A DNA stretch of 64,000 nt from Synaphobranchus kaupii (GCA_029718625.1 CM056380.1:14296286-14360285); one strand, 5' to 3'; positions 1 through 11,399 are shown, numbered from the stretch's first letter. The notes: generated by a model from the sequence alone, not told the origin. Program-made: numbers and translations.

Positions 1-533
1 AAGCCTTACACCCTGACTGAAGCATGACCCGATGAAGCCTTACACCCTGACTGGAGCATGACCCGATGAAGCCTTACACCCTGACTGGAGCATGACCTGA
101 TGAAGCCTTACACCCTGACTGAAGCATGACCCGATGAAGCCTTACACCCTGACTGGAGCATGACCCGATGAAGCCTTACACCCTGACTGAAGCATGACCT
201 GATGAAGCCTTACACCCTGACTGAAGCATGACCCGATGAAGCCTTACACCCTGACTGGAGCATGACCTGATGAAGCCTTACACCCTGACTGAAGCATGAC
301 CCGATGAAGCCTTACACCCTGACTGAAGCATGACCCGATGAAGCCTTACACCCTGACTGGAGCATGACCTGATGAAGCCTTACACCCTGACTGAAGCATG
401 ACCCGATGAAGCCTTACACCCTGACTGAAGCATGACCCGATGAAGCCTTACACCCTGACTGGAGCATGACCTGATGAAGCCTTACACCCTGACTGAAGCA
501 TGACCCGATGAAGCCTTACACCCTGACTGAAGC
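1..533. repeat. 34-bp tandem satellite, about 15.7 copies
   Basis: A 34-bp unit beginning AAGCCTTACACCCTGACT repeats without interruption and the array is cut by the window's left edge. Units differ only at two sites: GAAGC or GGAGC, and GACCCG or GACCTG. From the seventh unit the variants recur every three units, giving a 102-bp higher-order repeat. The array ends in unique sequence at about 534. It contains no coding signal. A satellite or minisatellite is certain; its family is unknown to me. Confidence 0.97.
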
Positions 534-2087
534 AGGATTTGGTTTGACCTTCTCAGAATTATAGCCCAAGTCAGTCGCTTACACATGACTGACAAGTGAG
601 CACAGATAGCCTGCTAAAATCAAAAGTAATACATCCAGGTATCCAAAACCCACGCGTACAAGATGTAGGCTAATGCAAAGGTATGCAAACCAGCAAGCAA
701 TATTTCTATGCAGAAGCCCAGAGAAGCCCTTACCCCTTCTCCAAAAGAGACAAAACATCTCATTTTTGCTCAGATGGACAGCAAAACCAGTTTTCTTTTG
801 ACCAACATCATTTAGTTTTTTTTGTTTTTTTTTTTAAGTCAAATGATTGCAATGAACACAGCGGTGTTTCACATTCAGCCTATTCGTAGTATTTTTTAAA
901 TGTGAACATTTCAGTCAAAATTTTAAGTTTTTTTAATTTTTTATTTAAAAGAAGCTTCATTGTCATTGTGCAGGCATTGCCATTTTAGCTAGCATAGGAA
1001 AAGGCACCTAAACGATCACGACACTGGACAAACAGTTGTGAGATATGAGATTACACCGTAGTGCAGCGTTACTGAGGCCACAAAACAAATTTTTTAAAAT
1101 CTAAAATTTAACTTTGTAAAATGAAGTCTGTCAAAAGCAGACTGTGGGAAAAGTCAGCAGTAAATCCAGCTGAGCGATACTGGTTGAAGATCAGTTGAAG
1201 GGCTACTGCACTCAATCAGGCAACGGATCCGAAAAGCATCAGGCAGAGATAATGGAAATGAATAACGTTAATGGCGCTTACTTCAAAGGATTCACTCTTT
1301 GCAAGGCGTAAGGTGGAGGAAACACTTGTTTGGAATTTAGCCAGGGTTACTGACTTAAAAATAATCACAATGCAAATTATTTAACCATACCTTAGATTAC
1401 TTAGAATGGAAAAGGGGATCAGCTGATTTTATGTGAAAAGTAAAGATGATAATATGCAAGTCTGATAATATGCAATCTGCCAATTCATTTCATTTCATTT
1501 TTGGTTCAGGCCAGTCAAATACATTCATCTTCGAGCAGGGCTTTTGATGCCTAGTTGAAACTACAGACCACAAGATGTTCAGAGAATCCATTTCTCAATG
1601 GGTATTGGGATCGTAAACCATTTCAATCTGAAATTTTAAAAAATTGCATACATATATCACCCTTTTTTTTTTTTCAGTAAAGCAATCAATCACAAATTTC
1701 CAGAGCGCTAATTGAGTCATGTTGAAAATAGCAGGCTATTTTTAGCCACTGCCACTACATTCAAAATGGCAGCTTAATTAGTTTTACCTACTTTCTGAAA
1801 TAATTAGGTTAGATACCAAGATCGGATGGACGGATGTTTTTTTTTTTGTAGAAGAAAGTTTACTAACATCTTTATCAACTGTTAATGACAGCATAACGGC
1901 AAAATGAAGCTGAAGAAAAAAAGAAAAAAAAAGATGAGGTCTACAATATCTGATGACAATTTAATTTTGGTAATAATGTTGTATCAAAGGCCATCTCCCC
2001 GTATAGACCCGACAAGCTTCACAGACAGGCTGATACACCCGCCACCAGCCAAATTAAGGTAAAATTTTTATTCTGGCTGATGAGATT
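534..2087. other. AT-rich non-coding stretch
   Basis: Only short open frames, poly-T and poly-A runs, and no recognisable protein, RNA or terminal inverted repeat. I see no feature here that I can support. Confidence 0.5.
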
Positions 2088-2095
2088 CTCTACCG

Positions 2096-3627
2096 CAGGG
2101 CTGCCCAACCCTGTTCCTGGAGATCTAACGTCCTGTAGGTTTTTACTCCAACCCTAACAAAGCGCGCCTCATTCAACAGCGAGAGCTTGTTGAGCTGCCG
2201 ATTAGTAGAATCAGGTGTGCCAAATTAGGGTTGATATTAGGGGTGGGACAAAATATCGATACTGGAATATATCGTCATACTTCTTCTTGTGATACGTTAT
2301 CGATACACTGGCGCCAAATATCAATATTTTTATTAAACCATGCACGCGCTCTAAACAGATTCGCCACAGCCACAGACTGTAAAATGCATAAAATGCACCG
2401 TTTATACACCGTTCATGTTCACGTATAGAAACAATAATATTTGAAAAGAACATAGTAAAACATGTTTGTACCTGATGCACTTTCGGTTTAGAAGATACCT
2501 CATTTTCTTTCTCCAAAATCTCTCGTATAAATATGTTTAGGAAAGCAAGTACTTACCAGTATATTGAGCTACAGCTGTTTTCAGATTAACCGTGAAGAGT
2601 TTATCTTGTTACATTTCGCCAGTCCCGTACAGTCCACATTTCCACAGCGACCAATTATCGCACTTAGGGCTAAAATACGTTGCTGTTACTGTGTAGAAGC
2701 ACACACTCTTTTGTACGTTTAAAAAAACAAACTTATTTAAATACATTAGGCTACTTATGTTATGGTTATTATCTCACCAAAAAATACGTTTTCAATGTAA
2801 AAAAATGCCAAGTTACTCACGCATAGCCTGCAAAGCAATGTGAGTCCTTAATTCGAAATTGCAAAAACTAGGCCTGCCTTTAAAAGTATTGATATCAAAA
2901 TGTGGCCAAGTTACAACTAACAATATTGCCTATTGTAGCTCACACTAATTAAACTAGCTCTATTCCAAAGCAATGCTATCCAAACTTTCCTAAATTATTT
3001 AATGTAACTTGGCCCTGTGTTTTTTCATCTTAGCATGTGAAGAGATTGTGGTCATTCAAATTTTAAATGTCAAATAACAAAAATGGCCTCGGCTCATGGA
3101 ACAACATATCATTTCAATGAATGTTTTAAACAGTTGACAAATAATTACAGAAAGGATATGTTTATACTTTGTTGTAAAGTTTTAAAATGTTCGCTGCTGC
3201 TACAGATTTCTCTACAATTCACAAACAGACATTTACACCAAGAACGATAATTTACAATAGAGAAAGTGGGATGAATAAATAAATGCAGATAAAAAATAGA
3301 AATATGTTATATGAAATATGGTATACATCGTTTCATCTCAGTTGTCAAATTCTGTGAAATTGACACCACAATGCAGTGAATAAATACATAATTCCTGCTT
3401 TTTGCCTTTTGTGGTATTTTTTCTTCTTCAGTTACACAGATATCGTGATGTATTGTAGATTAATTGTCTTGCAATGTATCGAGAATCGCTGTATCGTGAT
3501 ACCATCGTTATCGTGGGCAACGTATCGTGATAGTATCGTATCGTGAGTTACTCGGCGATTCCCACCCCTAGTTGATATGAAAACCGACAGGACGGTAGAT
3601 CTCCAGGAACAGGGTTGAGCAGCCCTG
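2096..3627. mobile_element. Palindromic hAT-like MITE split by a nested insertion
   Basis: Two pieces (2096-2237 and 3579-3627) form a 191-bp near-palindrome starting CAGGGCTGCCCAACCCTG and ending with its reverse complement. The whole is flanked by a perfect 8-bp duplication, CTCTACCG, at 2088-2095 and 3628-3635. An 8-bp target duplication is the hallmark of hAT transposition. A second, unbroken copy lies at 3896-4088. The middle is displaced by the 1.33-kb element at 2238-3570. There is no coding capacity, so it was mobilised in trans. Confidence 0.9.
2238..3570. mobile_element. Non-autonomous hAT element, 1333 bp, nested
   Basis: The ends are TAGGGGTGGGA and TCCCACCCCTA. A perfect 8-bp duplication, GTTGATAT, flanks it at 2230-2237 and 3571-3578, so both boundaries are certain. 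Inside both ends are repeats of TATCGTGATA and ATCGATA type, probably subterminal transposase-binding sites. I see no long open frame. An internal piece (about 2781-3005 and 3136-3180) recurs at 12719-13005, so the family has other copies nearby. Confidence 0.93.
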
Positions 3628-3646
3628 CTCTACCGTTACTCTAGCA

Positions 3647-3847
3647 CAGGGGTGGGCAATCCAAAAAGGGGGAGTGTGCGTGCAGATTTCTGTTCTATCC
3701 CAGCACTAAGGCACTGGATTCGAAGTCAAAGACTTATCAAAGTCTTGATTCGATTAGATAATTAGTTGAATCAGGTGTCGCAGAGTTGGGCTAAAACAAA
3801 AACCCGCACCTACACCTGCCCTTTTGGGATAAGATTGCCCACCCCAG
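3647..3847. mobile_element. hAT-type MITE, 201 bp
   Basis: Terminal inverted repeats are CAGGGGTGGGCAATC and GATTGCCCACCCC plus AG. A perfect 8-bp duplication, CTCTAGCA, flanks it at 3639-3646 and 3848-3855. It starts only 19 bp after the preceding hAT-like element ends. It has no coding capacity. Confidence 0.93.
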
Positions 3848-3895
3848 CTCTAGCAGCTACTTTGTCAGGCAAGTGAACCAAACAGGTTGTTAGGT

Positions 3896-4088
3896 CAGGA
3901 CTGCCCAACCCTGTTCCTGGAGATCTACCGTCCAGTAGGTTTTCACTCCAACCCTAATTTGGCACGCCTAATTCTACTAATTATCAGCTCAATGAGATCT
4001 CTAGCTGTTGAATGAGGTGTGCTTTGTTAGGGTTTGAGTGAAAACCTACAGGAGGGTAGATCTCCAGGAACAGGGTTGGGCAGCCCTG
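3896..4088. mobile_element. Palindromic hAT-like MITE, unbroken copy
   Basis: A 193-bp near-perfect palindrome of the same family as 2096-3627, running from CAGGACTGCCCAACCC to GGGTTGGGCAGCCCTG. The flanks TGTTAGGT (3888-3895) and TATTAGGT (4089-4096) match at 7 of 8 bases and look like an aged target duplication. A single strand could fold into one long hairpin. Confidence 0.88.
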
Positions 4089-4199
4089 TATTAGGTAATG
4101 TGACTGGTAAAATGTTGAAAATGGCTGGTGAATTTTAGGATCTACAAAGCACTCTGGCCAGTGGGTGAAAAACGTTAATCTCATGCCCTGTTCACAGGT

Positions 4200-4265
4200 G
4201 ATGGATGGATAGGAGGGACAGATGGATTGATAGGAGGGAGGGATGGATGGATGGAGGGAGGGGAG
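4200..4265. repeat. GGAT/GGGA-type microsatellite
   Basis: An imperfect tandem run of GATG, GGAT and GGGA words. Simple sequence only. Confidence 0.8.
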
Positions 4266-4976
4266 GCAGTGAACTAGTTAGGCTAGTTGGTCGCCGATAG
4301 AAAAAGATTATTCTGTCATGACACTACGTCAGTTAGCAAAATAAAACTGAAAACCAAGCCACCATCATAATTTTAGATTCTGCAAAGCTAGTTAGCGACA
4401 TATCCTGACTAGTTTACCAATAGCAGGCCAATCTCTTCTCTTTGCCAGTATCCAATTAGCGGGTGCACCTAATTTCCCTTAACTAACGTTAGTGTCGATC
4501 TTTGATGTAGCTAAATAATTATATTAACGTTAGCTACGTTTTTACTCTACAATTCGGCGAGCAAACGTTAGCGAAAGTGTAAACCAAAAAGTTTACACTT
4601 TTCCTAGATTACAATACCTAGACGTCAAACTATAACGTCTAGCCAAGTATCGTTAGCCAGCTAGCTAACGTTATATGTGCATGCCCTCATGCACCCACAC
4701 ACTCATGCCCTGGATAAGCTTTTTAGGCACATTCCCGTACTCTCCAAATGTTAAACTAACAGTTAGCTACTTTACAATCAGAATGAAAATTAAAAATGGC
4801 GGTTCACATAACACCCTGCCTGGACCAAGACTGCAACAAATTGCATTTTTATGGAACTATCACAAGACCAAGAACGGCGAAATAAAGCGACCTCTAAGAC
4901 TACTGTCCATCGGGCCCCCTTCCGTCACTGAAAGGCCAAGCTGTTAAGAAAAGGGCAAAGCTAAGCAGAAAGAGCA
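4266..4976. other. Non-coding stretch rich in AACGTTA words
   Basis: AACGTTAG-type words recur (about 4485, 4525, 4565 and 4665). The same words are common upstream of tomm34 and ywhab in this window. I see no gene. The stretch would be intron 1 if the exon proposed at 4983-5016 is real. Confidence 0.45.
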
Positions 4977-5060
4977 GCTTACCCACATTTGTGCCCTAAT
5001 TCTCCTCCGCCATCTTATAGTACAGCGGACTAATACAGATCTCGCGAGAGCGCAAGGTGC
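4977..5060 (-). promoter_or_regulatory. Candidate promoter and non-coding first exon of a leftward gene
   Basis: Read on the - strand, the palindrome TCTCGCGAGA (5040-5049) lies about 25 bp upstream of AAGATGGCGG (5007-5016), a YY1-type initiator motif. A splice donor TGTGG|GTAAGC follows, with the exon ending at 4983. Both motifs are known from TATA-less vertebrate promoters. The ATG inside the YY1 motif meets a stop after five codons, so the exon would be 5' UTR. The gene would run left, out of the window. Divergent arrangement with tomm34 fits a gene such as stk4 by mammalian synteny, but nothing in the sequence shows that. Confidence 0.45.
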
Positions 5061-5216
5061 TTCCTGTAGCAGGTCTGTCGTCACACTTGGCGTGTGAGAC
5101 CCTCCCCCAATCTCTGTCCGGGCAGTGATTGACACCACTGAATATAGTTCTGTGATTGACACTGACGAACGGGACGTAAAGGGACCATAGTTTTCCATAT
5201 AGTTCGGTGAAAGGGA

Positions 5217-5920
5217 CCTAAAGCTGACTGAGGGTTCAGCTCACCCTCACGTTAATACGCTGCCTGTGACTCGTCAGTGTTGAAACGAAATTCATCTTAT
5301 GCAATTCGAACAGTGATGGTGGAGCGGTTTTAGCTGACAGGAAAGCTGTGAAATGATAAATGTGAGACAGTGCCGCCATCTAGCTTGGAAGTCTAATTGA
5401 AGTGTTCAGAGACAAATTATCTCCAATAGGCTACTGAAGCCTACTAGTCCAGGATCCGTTTTGACATAGGCTGTTCTGATGAAATGTGTAGGCTCTATTG
5501 AGATTATTTCTATTGTTGGTGTTTCGAATAGTCGCTACTGTTTTGTAATCGTCAACATTTCCTTTTAGAGTCGTAATCACCACAAATTATACTGTTTTAT
5601 CTAATTCATGAAATTATATTTGATTAAAAATTAGGCTATAATTTACTGAGTTGTTGTATAAAAAATAGCTAAATTCTTTAGAGATTTTATATTTCTGGTT
5701 CACTGTTACATATTTGTCTGTTTGTTTATAACTTCATGCATGTATTATTTCTAAATTCCATGCAGAAATCCTGCTTAGTTAGGCTACTGTTCTAGTGTAC
5801 AGCTGCATGATGGCTGTGTCCATATTGCTCGCGGTAGCAGAGCAGCAGATAAAATGTATACACACACACATACAGGTGCACCTGGTCTTGTAAAATGGTT
5901 TCATATTGTTTGCCTGTTAC
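5217..5920. other. AT-rich non-coding stretch
   Basis: No open frame, repeat boundary or RNA recognised. A short CA run lies near 5860. Confidence 0.45.
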
Positions 5921-5924
5921 ACGT

Positions 5925-6610
5925 CCATGGAAAGCAATCATTTAACCCAATGTGTCCCATGAAATGGCTGCCCAAACCATTACAGAATCACCACCATACT
6001 TAACAGTTGGCAACGGACATTGTGGATTGAAAGCCTCTTTAGGCTTTCTCCAAACATAACCCGTCCAGATGTATTAAAAAGAGTAAAAGATGACTCATCA
6101 GACCATATCACTTTTCTCCATTGCTCAGGGGTCCAGGTTTTGTGTTCCTTGCACCATGTTATGTGTTTTTGTGAATTAGCCTAAGCCTTGGATACAAATG
6201 GTTTCCGAATGGCGGCCCTGCCATAAATACCAGCTTTTGAAGCTCACAACGTACTGTTTTTGTTGAGACTGGTTGAGATATGGCTTGCTGTAGTTCTGTG
6301 GTTATTAGCAACTATCCTATCAAGTGTCCGTCTGTCCCTTTCGGAGAGCTTTGACTTGCGGGCAGTTTTTCTGCTGATTCTGTTTTTTGGCGTTGGGCAT
6401 ATGTTGTCATAATTTTTGACACTGTTGCCCTTGCCACCTTAAATAATCTTGCCGTTTTCGTGACAGACGCACCTGCAATTCGGGTACCAACACATGCTGC
6501 TAATTAGCATTCAAATGAATAGGAATCACCTGTGCAGATGATTTTGTAATTGTGGTTCAGATGCTTCAAAGTTAAAGCCATTTTTCAGGGGTGTTTCCAA
6601 TATTTTGTAT
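5925..6610 (-). pseudogene. Tc1/mariner transposase relic
   Basis: Translating the - strand in pieces gives Tc1-like blocks: WSDES near 6100 (around the first catalytic Asp), a GGDSVMVWAAISW-like block near 5965, and N-terminal helix-turn-helix-like sequence towards 6450. Stops and frameshifts break every frame. I found no clear terminal repeats or TA flanks. It is an old, dead copy unrelated in sequence to the 54-kb element. Confidence 0.7.
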
Positions 6611-7385
6611 ATAAATATTTATTTAAAATTTTTTATTTATTTTTTATTTTCATCCCATTTTGCCCACAGATAGTATTCATGCAAAGCTTCAATTGTGCAA
6701 CATTTGGAGGTTCTAGCTCTTTTATCTTGTATATTAAGCATTAATTAAATAGGATCGGTCCCATCGTCTGTGATGGAATCCAGACTGTGCCAGTGCTGAC
6801 TGTGGCCGGCAGCCCCATGGGGCCATGCACAGTTGGCAACAGCATTTCCCAGGGATGGGAGGGTTTTATTTAGTCAGGATGGCAGAGCCTCAGCATGTGA
6901 CAGAGACCCCTGCTGGTTGGTCAAGCACCTGCAAGTCCATCTGTTAAGTTGCACATGCAGGGCTCTGTTTTCTAGCCGACGCTCGGCGCGTGGCGAGCCG
7001 TAGCAGTGGCTTTTTTGATCATTCGGTGACTTGCCATGTGCCAAAGTGGGAGGAGAGGCGCTGTCGGGTGTGTCAGTGAAGACCAAGCAGCGCACTGTAA
7101 TTTTCGGTCCAGCACATTGCAATTTTGCGCCTGCTCAGACCAGGCCTATGGTGCAAGTTGCAACCCGGCGTATGATGAGTTGCTCATTTCGGGGCCTTTC
7201 CCAAGCAACGTGTGCATGATCGTAGCCTATTCAAAAGCCGATCAACTGTTTTTCGGGATCAAATGCTGTCCAATTTAAGACTGAAAAAAGTAGGTGTGCT
7301 TCAAGGGTGCTGTGTAGGGGTATTTCACCACCGGTGCTCTTTGAGTGGAGACAAAAGAAAAAAGGGGATCAAGACAATGGGAGAG
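6611..7385. other. Non-coding stretch, no feature recognised
   Basis: Short overlapping open frames on both strands lack any recognisable domain. The part around 6770-6860 has the look of a dispersed repeat, but I cannot assign a family. Confidence 0.35.
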
Positions 7386-7567
7386 GGTGATTCCAAGGCA
7401 CTAATGTGGATTTAAAAAGCATTTATTCTGAGGGCAGGAAGATTAAAACACTGCTGATGACTAACGAAGGGTGTTCAGCTACAAGTCGTTGGTCGTCAGC
7501 AGTGTTTTAATGTTTCTGCCCTCAAAATAAAGACTTTTTAAATCCATGTGAGTGCCTTGGAATTACC
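7386..7567. repeat. 182-bp fold-back palindrome
   Basis: Two arms of about 85 bp, at 7386-7470 and 7483-7567, are reverse complements at roughly 85% by eye, with about a 12-bp loop. The outer ends read GGTGATTCCAAGGCACT and AGTGCCTTGGAATTACC. There is no coding capacity. It may be a MITE of unknown superfamily; I do not see a convincing target duplication. Confidence 0.85.
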
Positions 7568-8312
7568 TTTTTTTTTTTCCTGCTGTCCAATTTAACTTTT
7601 ATATAAATCTTCCAAGCAGGGAAAAAAAAGCATACTTTGCATTTATTGTTTTCTTTTTCTTTTTTATAATGTTAATTCCTGTATTGTTTTTAATTGTTTA
7701 TGCCTGTTGTCATACTGCACTGTGGTCCTGACCTGGGGGTACTGTATTCCATAATTATTTCTTATATGACAATAAATGCAACTTGAATAATCTTTTCGTT
7801 TTAATTATGCAATTGTAGTTAAAATAAATAAAAATGTAAGTGGGCGCCATGACCAAGAACAACATTCGCCTAATGCCATTGAACCGTTTCCTACACTGTG
7901 CAACAGTTCTCATAGGACCAGAGCTACATACATTAACTGCATTAGTTATCTCCTCCCAAACTAAACTGCTCTTGGCGGTTGGCTTGAGGTGCCATAGATT
8001 CTTCCATGGTGACTCTGTGCTGCCCGCACAAGAACATCAGTTTCCTCTTGGGAGAAGCTTCTGCTGGTGAGTACATCCTCGTCTTCCATTGCAGTGGTAG
8101 ACCACGGAAAGCACACGGCACGTAAAAGGGAAAGGAAGTAGGTCATTTGATTGGCTATTTAATTGGCTATGACTGAATCCAGTTGCAGCACACCCACTGA
8201 TAATGTATTCATCCTAATCAGTGGGAATGTGAGTGGTGTGCTCCTCGCCTCTAGTCACAAAAATACTGAAATTCAGCAGCTGCACCCAGTAGTAATTTAG
8301 TAATTTAACACA
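7568..8312. other. Non-coding stretch
   Basis: AT-rich. The part near 7680-7800, ending in a run like ATGACAATAAATGCAACTTGAA, resembles the 3' tail of a retroposon, but I cannot place it. No gene seen. Confidence 0.35.
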
Positions 8313-8832
8313 TTAAAGAGATACTGCAGAGGCTTTTCTAAGGCCTTTTTTACCGCTTCAATTTGAACTGGAACCCGTGAGTGGGTGTGGTCATATGACG
8401 ATGGTGCCACGTAGTCATATTATGAATATTCATACGGTCAAAGAGTGAAAGGGTGTGTCGATATAAGTCGTAATATTAACGTTAGCAGTAATACAAAGCA
8501 ATTCACATTTGAACTTCAACGAACTAGTTAGCAGTAAGGGTCTCAGTCTCAAAGAGGAAAAAAAACCCGTTGGTCTCTGCTTTTATACCACGTGCCCAGC
8601 CGAGACCACCCCTAGGATCACCTCAACTCCACCCATTTTTATGTTAAGGATCTCGTGACGTCACGAATCCCTGGAAACTAGCGTATTGGTAAGCCTACAC
8701 AAAAACTCAGATAAAACTATTTTGACTAAACATGAGATTTTCGGACATAAACAGTTGTGTATGATCATAATCTAACCCAAAACGTCGGTTTTCAACGGGA
8801 AAAGTCGGTTTTTGACTGCAGTATCACTTTAA
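8313..8832. mobile_element. TTAA-flanked inverted-repeat element, 520 bp
   Basis: TTAA at 8313-8316 and 8829-8832 flanks 13-bp inverted ends, AGAGATACTGCAG and CTGCAGTATCACT (12 of 13 match). TTAA target duplications are typical of piggyBac and Kolobok transposons. No long open frame is present, so it is non-autonomous. Related terminal motifs occur at 19420-19974 and 23558-24046. Confidence 0.8.
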
Positions 8833-9827
8833 AAAAAGGAAAAAAAAAATTCTTCCTAGCAACACCAGGTGATACATCAGACACACCTCTCCTCCCTTCA
8901 GTGCTCAGCTCTCTCTCTATTGGCTAGTCCTCCTCTTTCCTTTGTGGACCAGCCTATAGTGTTATATAGTCTGAGGGCAAAGTGCATATCATTCAGCTGC
9001 AGTGCTCCCTGTGTGGATGTTGATGGCACACCTATGACTTAACAGGCACAACTGGGCAAAACAAAGGGGAAAATGACATGTAGAAATAGCTTTGAAACAC
9101 AATTTTCAATGGATAATTGAGGAGCTAAAAGGGGGGGGGGAAAGACGATTAATTCACTGGCTTCCTGTTCCTCAATGGAGGTTTACCAGGAAAACGTAAT
9201 TACCCGTGCCATTATGTAAACGGACACCATCTTAACCAAAAAGCCCGGCTCCATCAAAGTTAATTTCGGGCAGCCTGAGTGATCCTCCCACAAGGCACCA
9301 AGCAGATGGCCAGTCCCACTGCTCACAGGGCAGGCACACTTGCTTCATTGACCCTTCCATGAGATGCGCTCCCCCCGAAACACAGCTGTGGGGTCTTTAC
9401 TGTGCAGAGATCCTTATGCAGCTAAGCCACTCAGTTTTCATTTCCACCTACATGATCTCCAATCCGTATTGCCTGGGATATTATTGGCACTGTTGTGCGT
9501 AACATTTAAAAGAAAAAGAAGAGGTAAATTCTCAGGATAAAACCGATTCTATTTTACGTAAAACTGGTGCGCATTATGGCTTTATCAATTGTGGTTTCAA
9601 ACCTGTTAGGAGGATCCAGATAGATTCTTTCTGTGGAATCAAAGTCAGGACAACAGGAACTCACCAACACAACAAACACGTTACTAGAGAAAGTACACGT
9701 TTATTGTATGTCACGGCGGCCAGCGGGAAGATCACTCAAACCCAGCACAAGTTTGCGGTACAGCGACCTTCAACACACTGGTCATCTAACCTGGCATAAA
9801 TAACCACGTAGGCCTTGACTTGACACA
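8833..9827. other. Non-coding stretch
   Basis: No gene recognised. It includes a 10-base G run near 9131. Repeat-like text around 9610-9780 cannot be assigned. Confidence 0.4.
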
Positions 9828-10544
9828 TACAATGAGCACCATAATTCATTGGACAATGACACATTTTTTGTTATTTTGGTTCTGTACTCTAGCACTTTGA
9901 GTTTGAAAGGATACAATGACAATGAAGTGTAAAGTAAGGGTTGTTTCTCCTGACAGATTTTCCTATTGAACTCTATGGAAAAATAAGTCAAGAGAAGAAA
10001 CCCTTCAACCCATCCATATGTACTGCATATCTGACAGCGGAGTGATGGCTTAAGGCTTGTTTGATAAGTCAGACCCTTGATGACTTAGAGCCATTTAGCC
10101 AACCATGTGTTCCATACTGTTCCAGTGTAATTTACAGCTAAATCCTACCCCCAAATTCCCATAGAGATCCATTCAAATGCAGAGAGGTTATAGTATCGCT
10201 TGTAAGAAAATAAGAAATCAACAGTCTTTTGATATTGTTGGGTCACAGACATCAGGAAGTCATGGCATGCAAAGGATATGTGACCAAATATTAAAAATGA
10301 TGACTTCATTCTACATTATGTTAAACTGTCCAATATTTTTTGATGCCCGAAAATGGGTACAAAAGGTTCTATAATTTCTAAACGGTTCATCCAATATGGA
10401 TGAAGAGCCCCTCAAATTAAAGCCGACAATCTGCACTTCAACATCATTGTCCTTGTATCCTTTCACACTCAAAGTGCTAGAGTACAGAACCAAAATAACC
10501 CAAAAAAAAGTGTCACTGTCCAATGAATTACGGTGCTCACCGTA
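9828..10544. mobile_element. Non-autonomous Tc1-like element with long inverted arms, 717 bp
   Basis: TA at 9828-9829 and 10543-10544 bounds two inverted arms of more than 100 bp. The left arm begins CAATGAGCACCATAATTCAT; the right arm is its near-reverse complement, ending ATGAATTACGGTGCTCACCG. TA duplication and long ends fit Tc1/mariner. The interior (about 9945-10425) has no transposase. The right half closely resembles 49240-49475, which there joins a transposase fragment, so both come from one family. Confidence 0.85.
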
Positions 10545-11230
10545 TGTCCATATTATCTGTGAGGGCCTGTCTCTTTGTTCCAGAATGCCGTACGCTTTGT
10601 TCATCAACAACGCATACTCTTCATCTCATCCGATATCTTATGACGCCTTGATGTCCATTCAGGGAGGGCAGAGGCCTGTCCAATCACAGCCTTTGCCCTC
10701 CGGCCATACAATTTACAACCCAGGCCCCAATGATCAACCCTCACCTGCTACACTAAATCATTGATCGATACACACACATGCTGAACTACTCTTATAGTAC
10801 AACACGTTGAACCCATCGAGCTAAATGTTTTAGTTGTCGAGTTACTGTATGAAACTCATACAATTCATAGAGCCAGTGCAGGCAGGGAAGGACAACACAC
10901 TAAAGTGTATTTTATTACAAAATACAGTTTCCAAATAATTATATGCACAAACTACAATTAGAACGGTATCATACATAAAGAGGTACATAAGGAAGCTAGC
11001 AAGCCACACTGCGCATAAAACATACGTAGAAATACATTAAAATGCACATTTAAACTAGATGGAGGAGCTGAGGCGCAGTCTGAAGAGGCGGGTGTTCAGT
11101 CTGCGTCAGAGGACGGGCAGCGTTTGGTGGGGCCAGAGCAGACAGGGGCCATGACTGGGAGGCACGCTTGGAGGCCCGGAAAATCATTAGAAATTATTAA
11201 GATGAGCGCCAGCATAAGTAAGAATTTTCG
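10545..11230. repeat. Possible LINE-tail or other dispersed repeat
   Basis: Around 11060-11170, words such as CTGAAGAGGCGGGTGTTCAG resemble the conserved 3' portion of a retroposon I recall from many fish genomes. The preceding 10760-11060 is AT-rich with nothing recognisable. The assignment is by memory of the motif only. Confidence 0.35.
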
Positions 11231-11237
11231 ACTGGGC

Positions 11238-11254
11238 GGGGGGGGGGGGGGGGG
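11238..11254 (+). repeat. Poly-G run of 17
   Basis: Homopolymer G with potential quadruplex character. Similar runs occur near 28850 and 49315. Length may be unreliable in an assembly. Confidence 0.9.
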
Positions 11255-11399
11255 TCTTTAAAATTCACAGCATCTTAAAGGCATTGTTGTTATCCTGTTC
11301 TTCCTGCCGAGCTGCTATAACACATTATAAATCCTGACAGGCTGTTGATACAACTTGCGTAAACGTGTCTCGGCCTGTAAACCCACAGCGCCCGCTGGC

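Noticed and set aside
1..533. A CRISPR-like array
   Set aside because: The units are contiguous tandem repeats without unique spacers, and this is a vertebrate genome.
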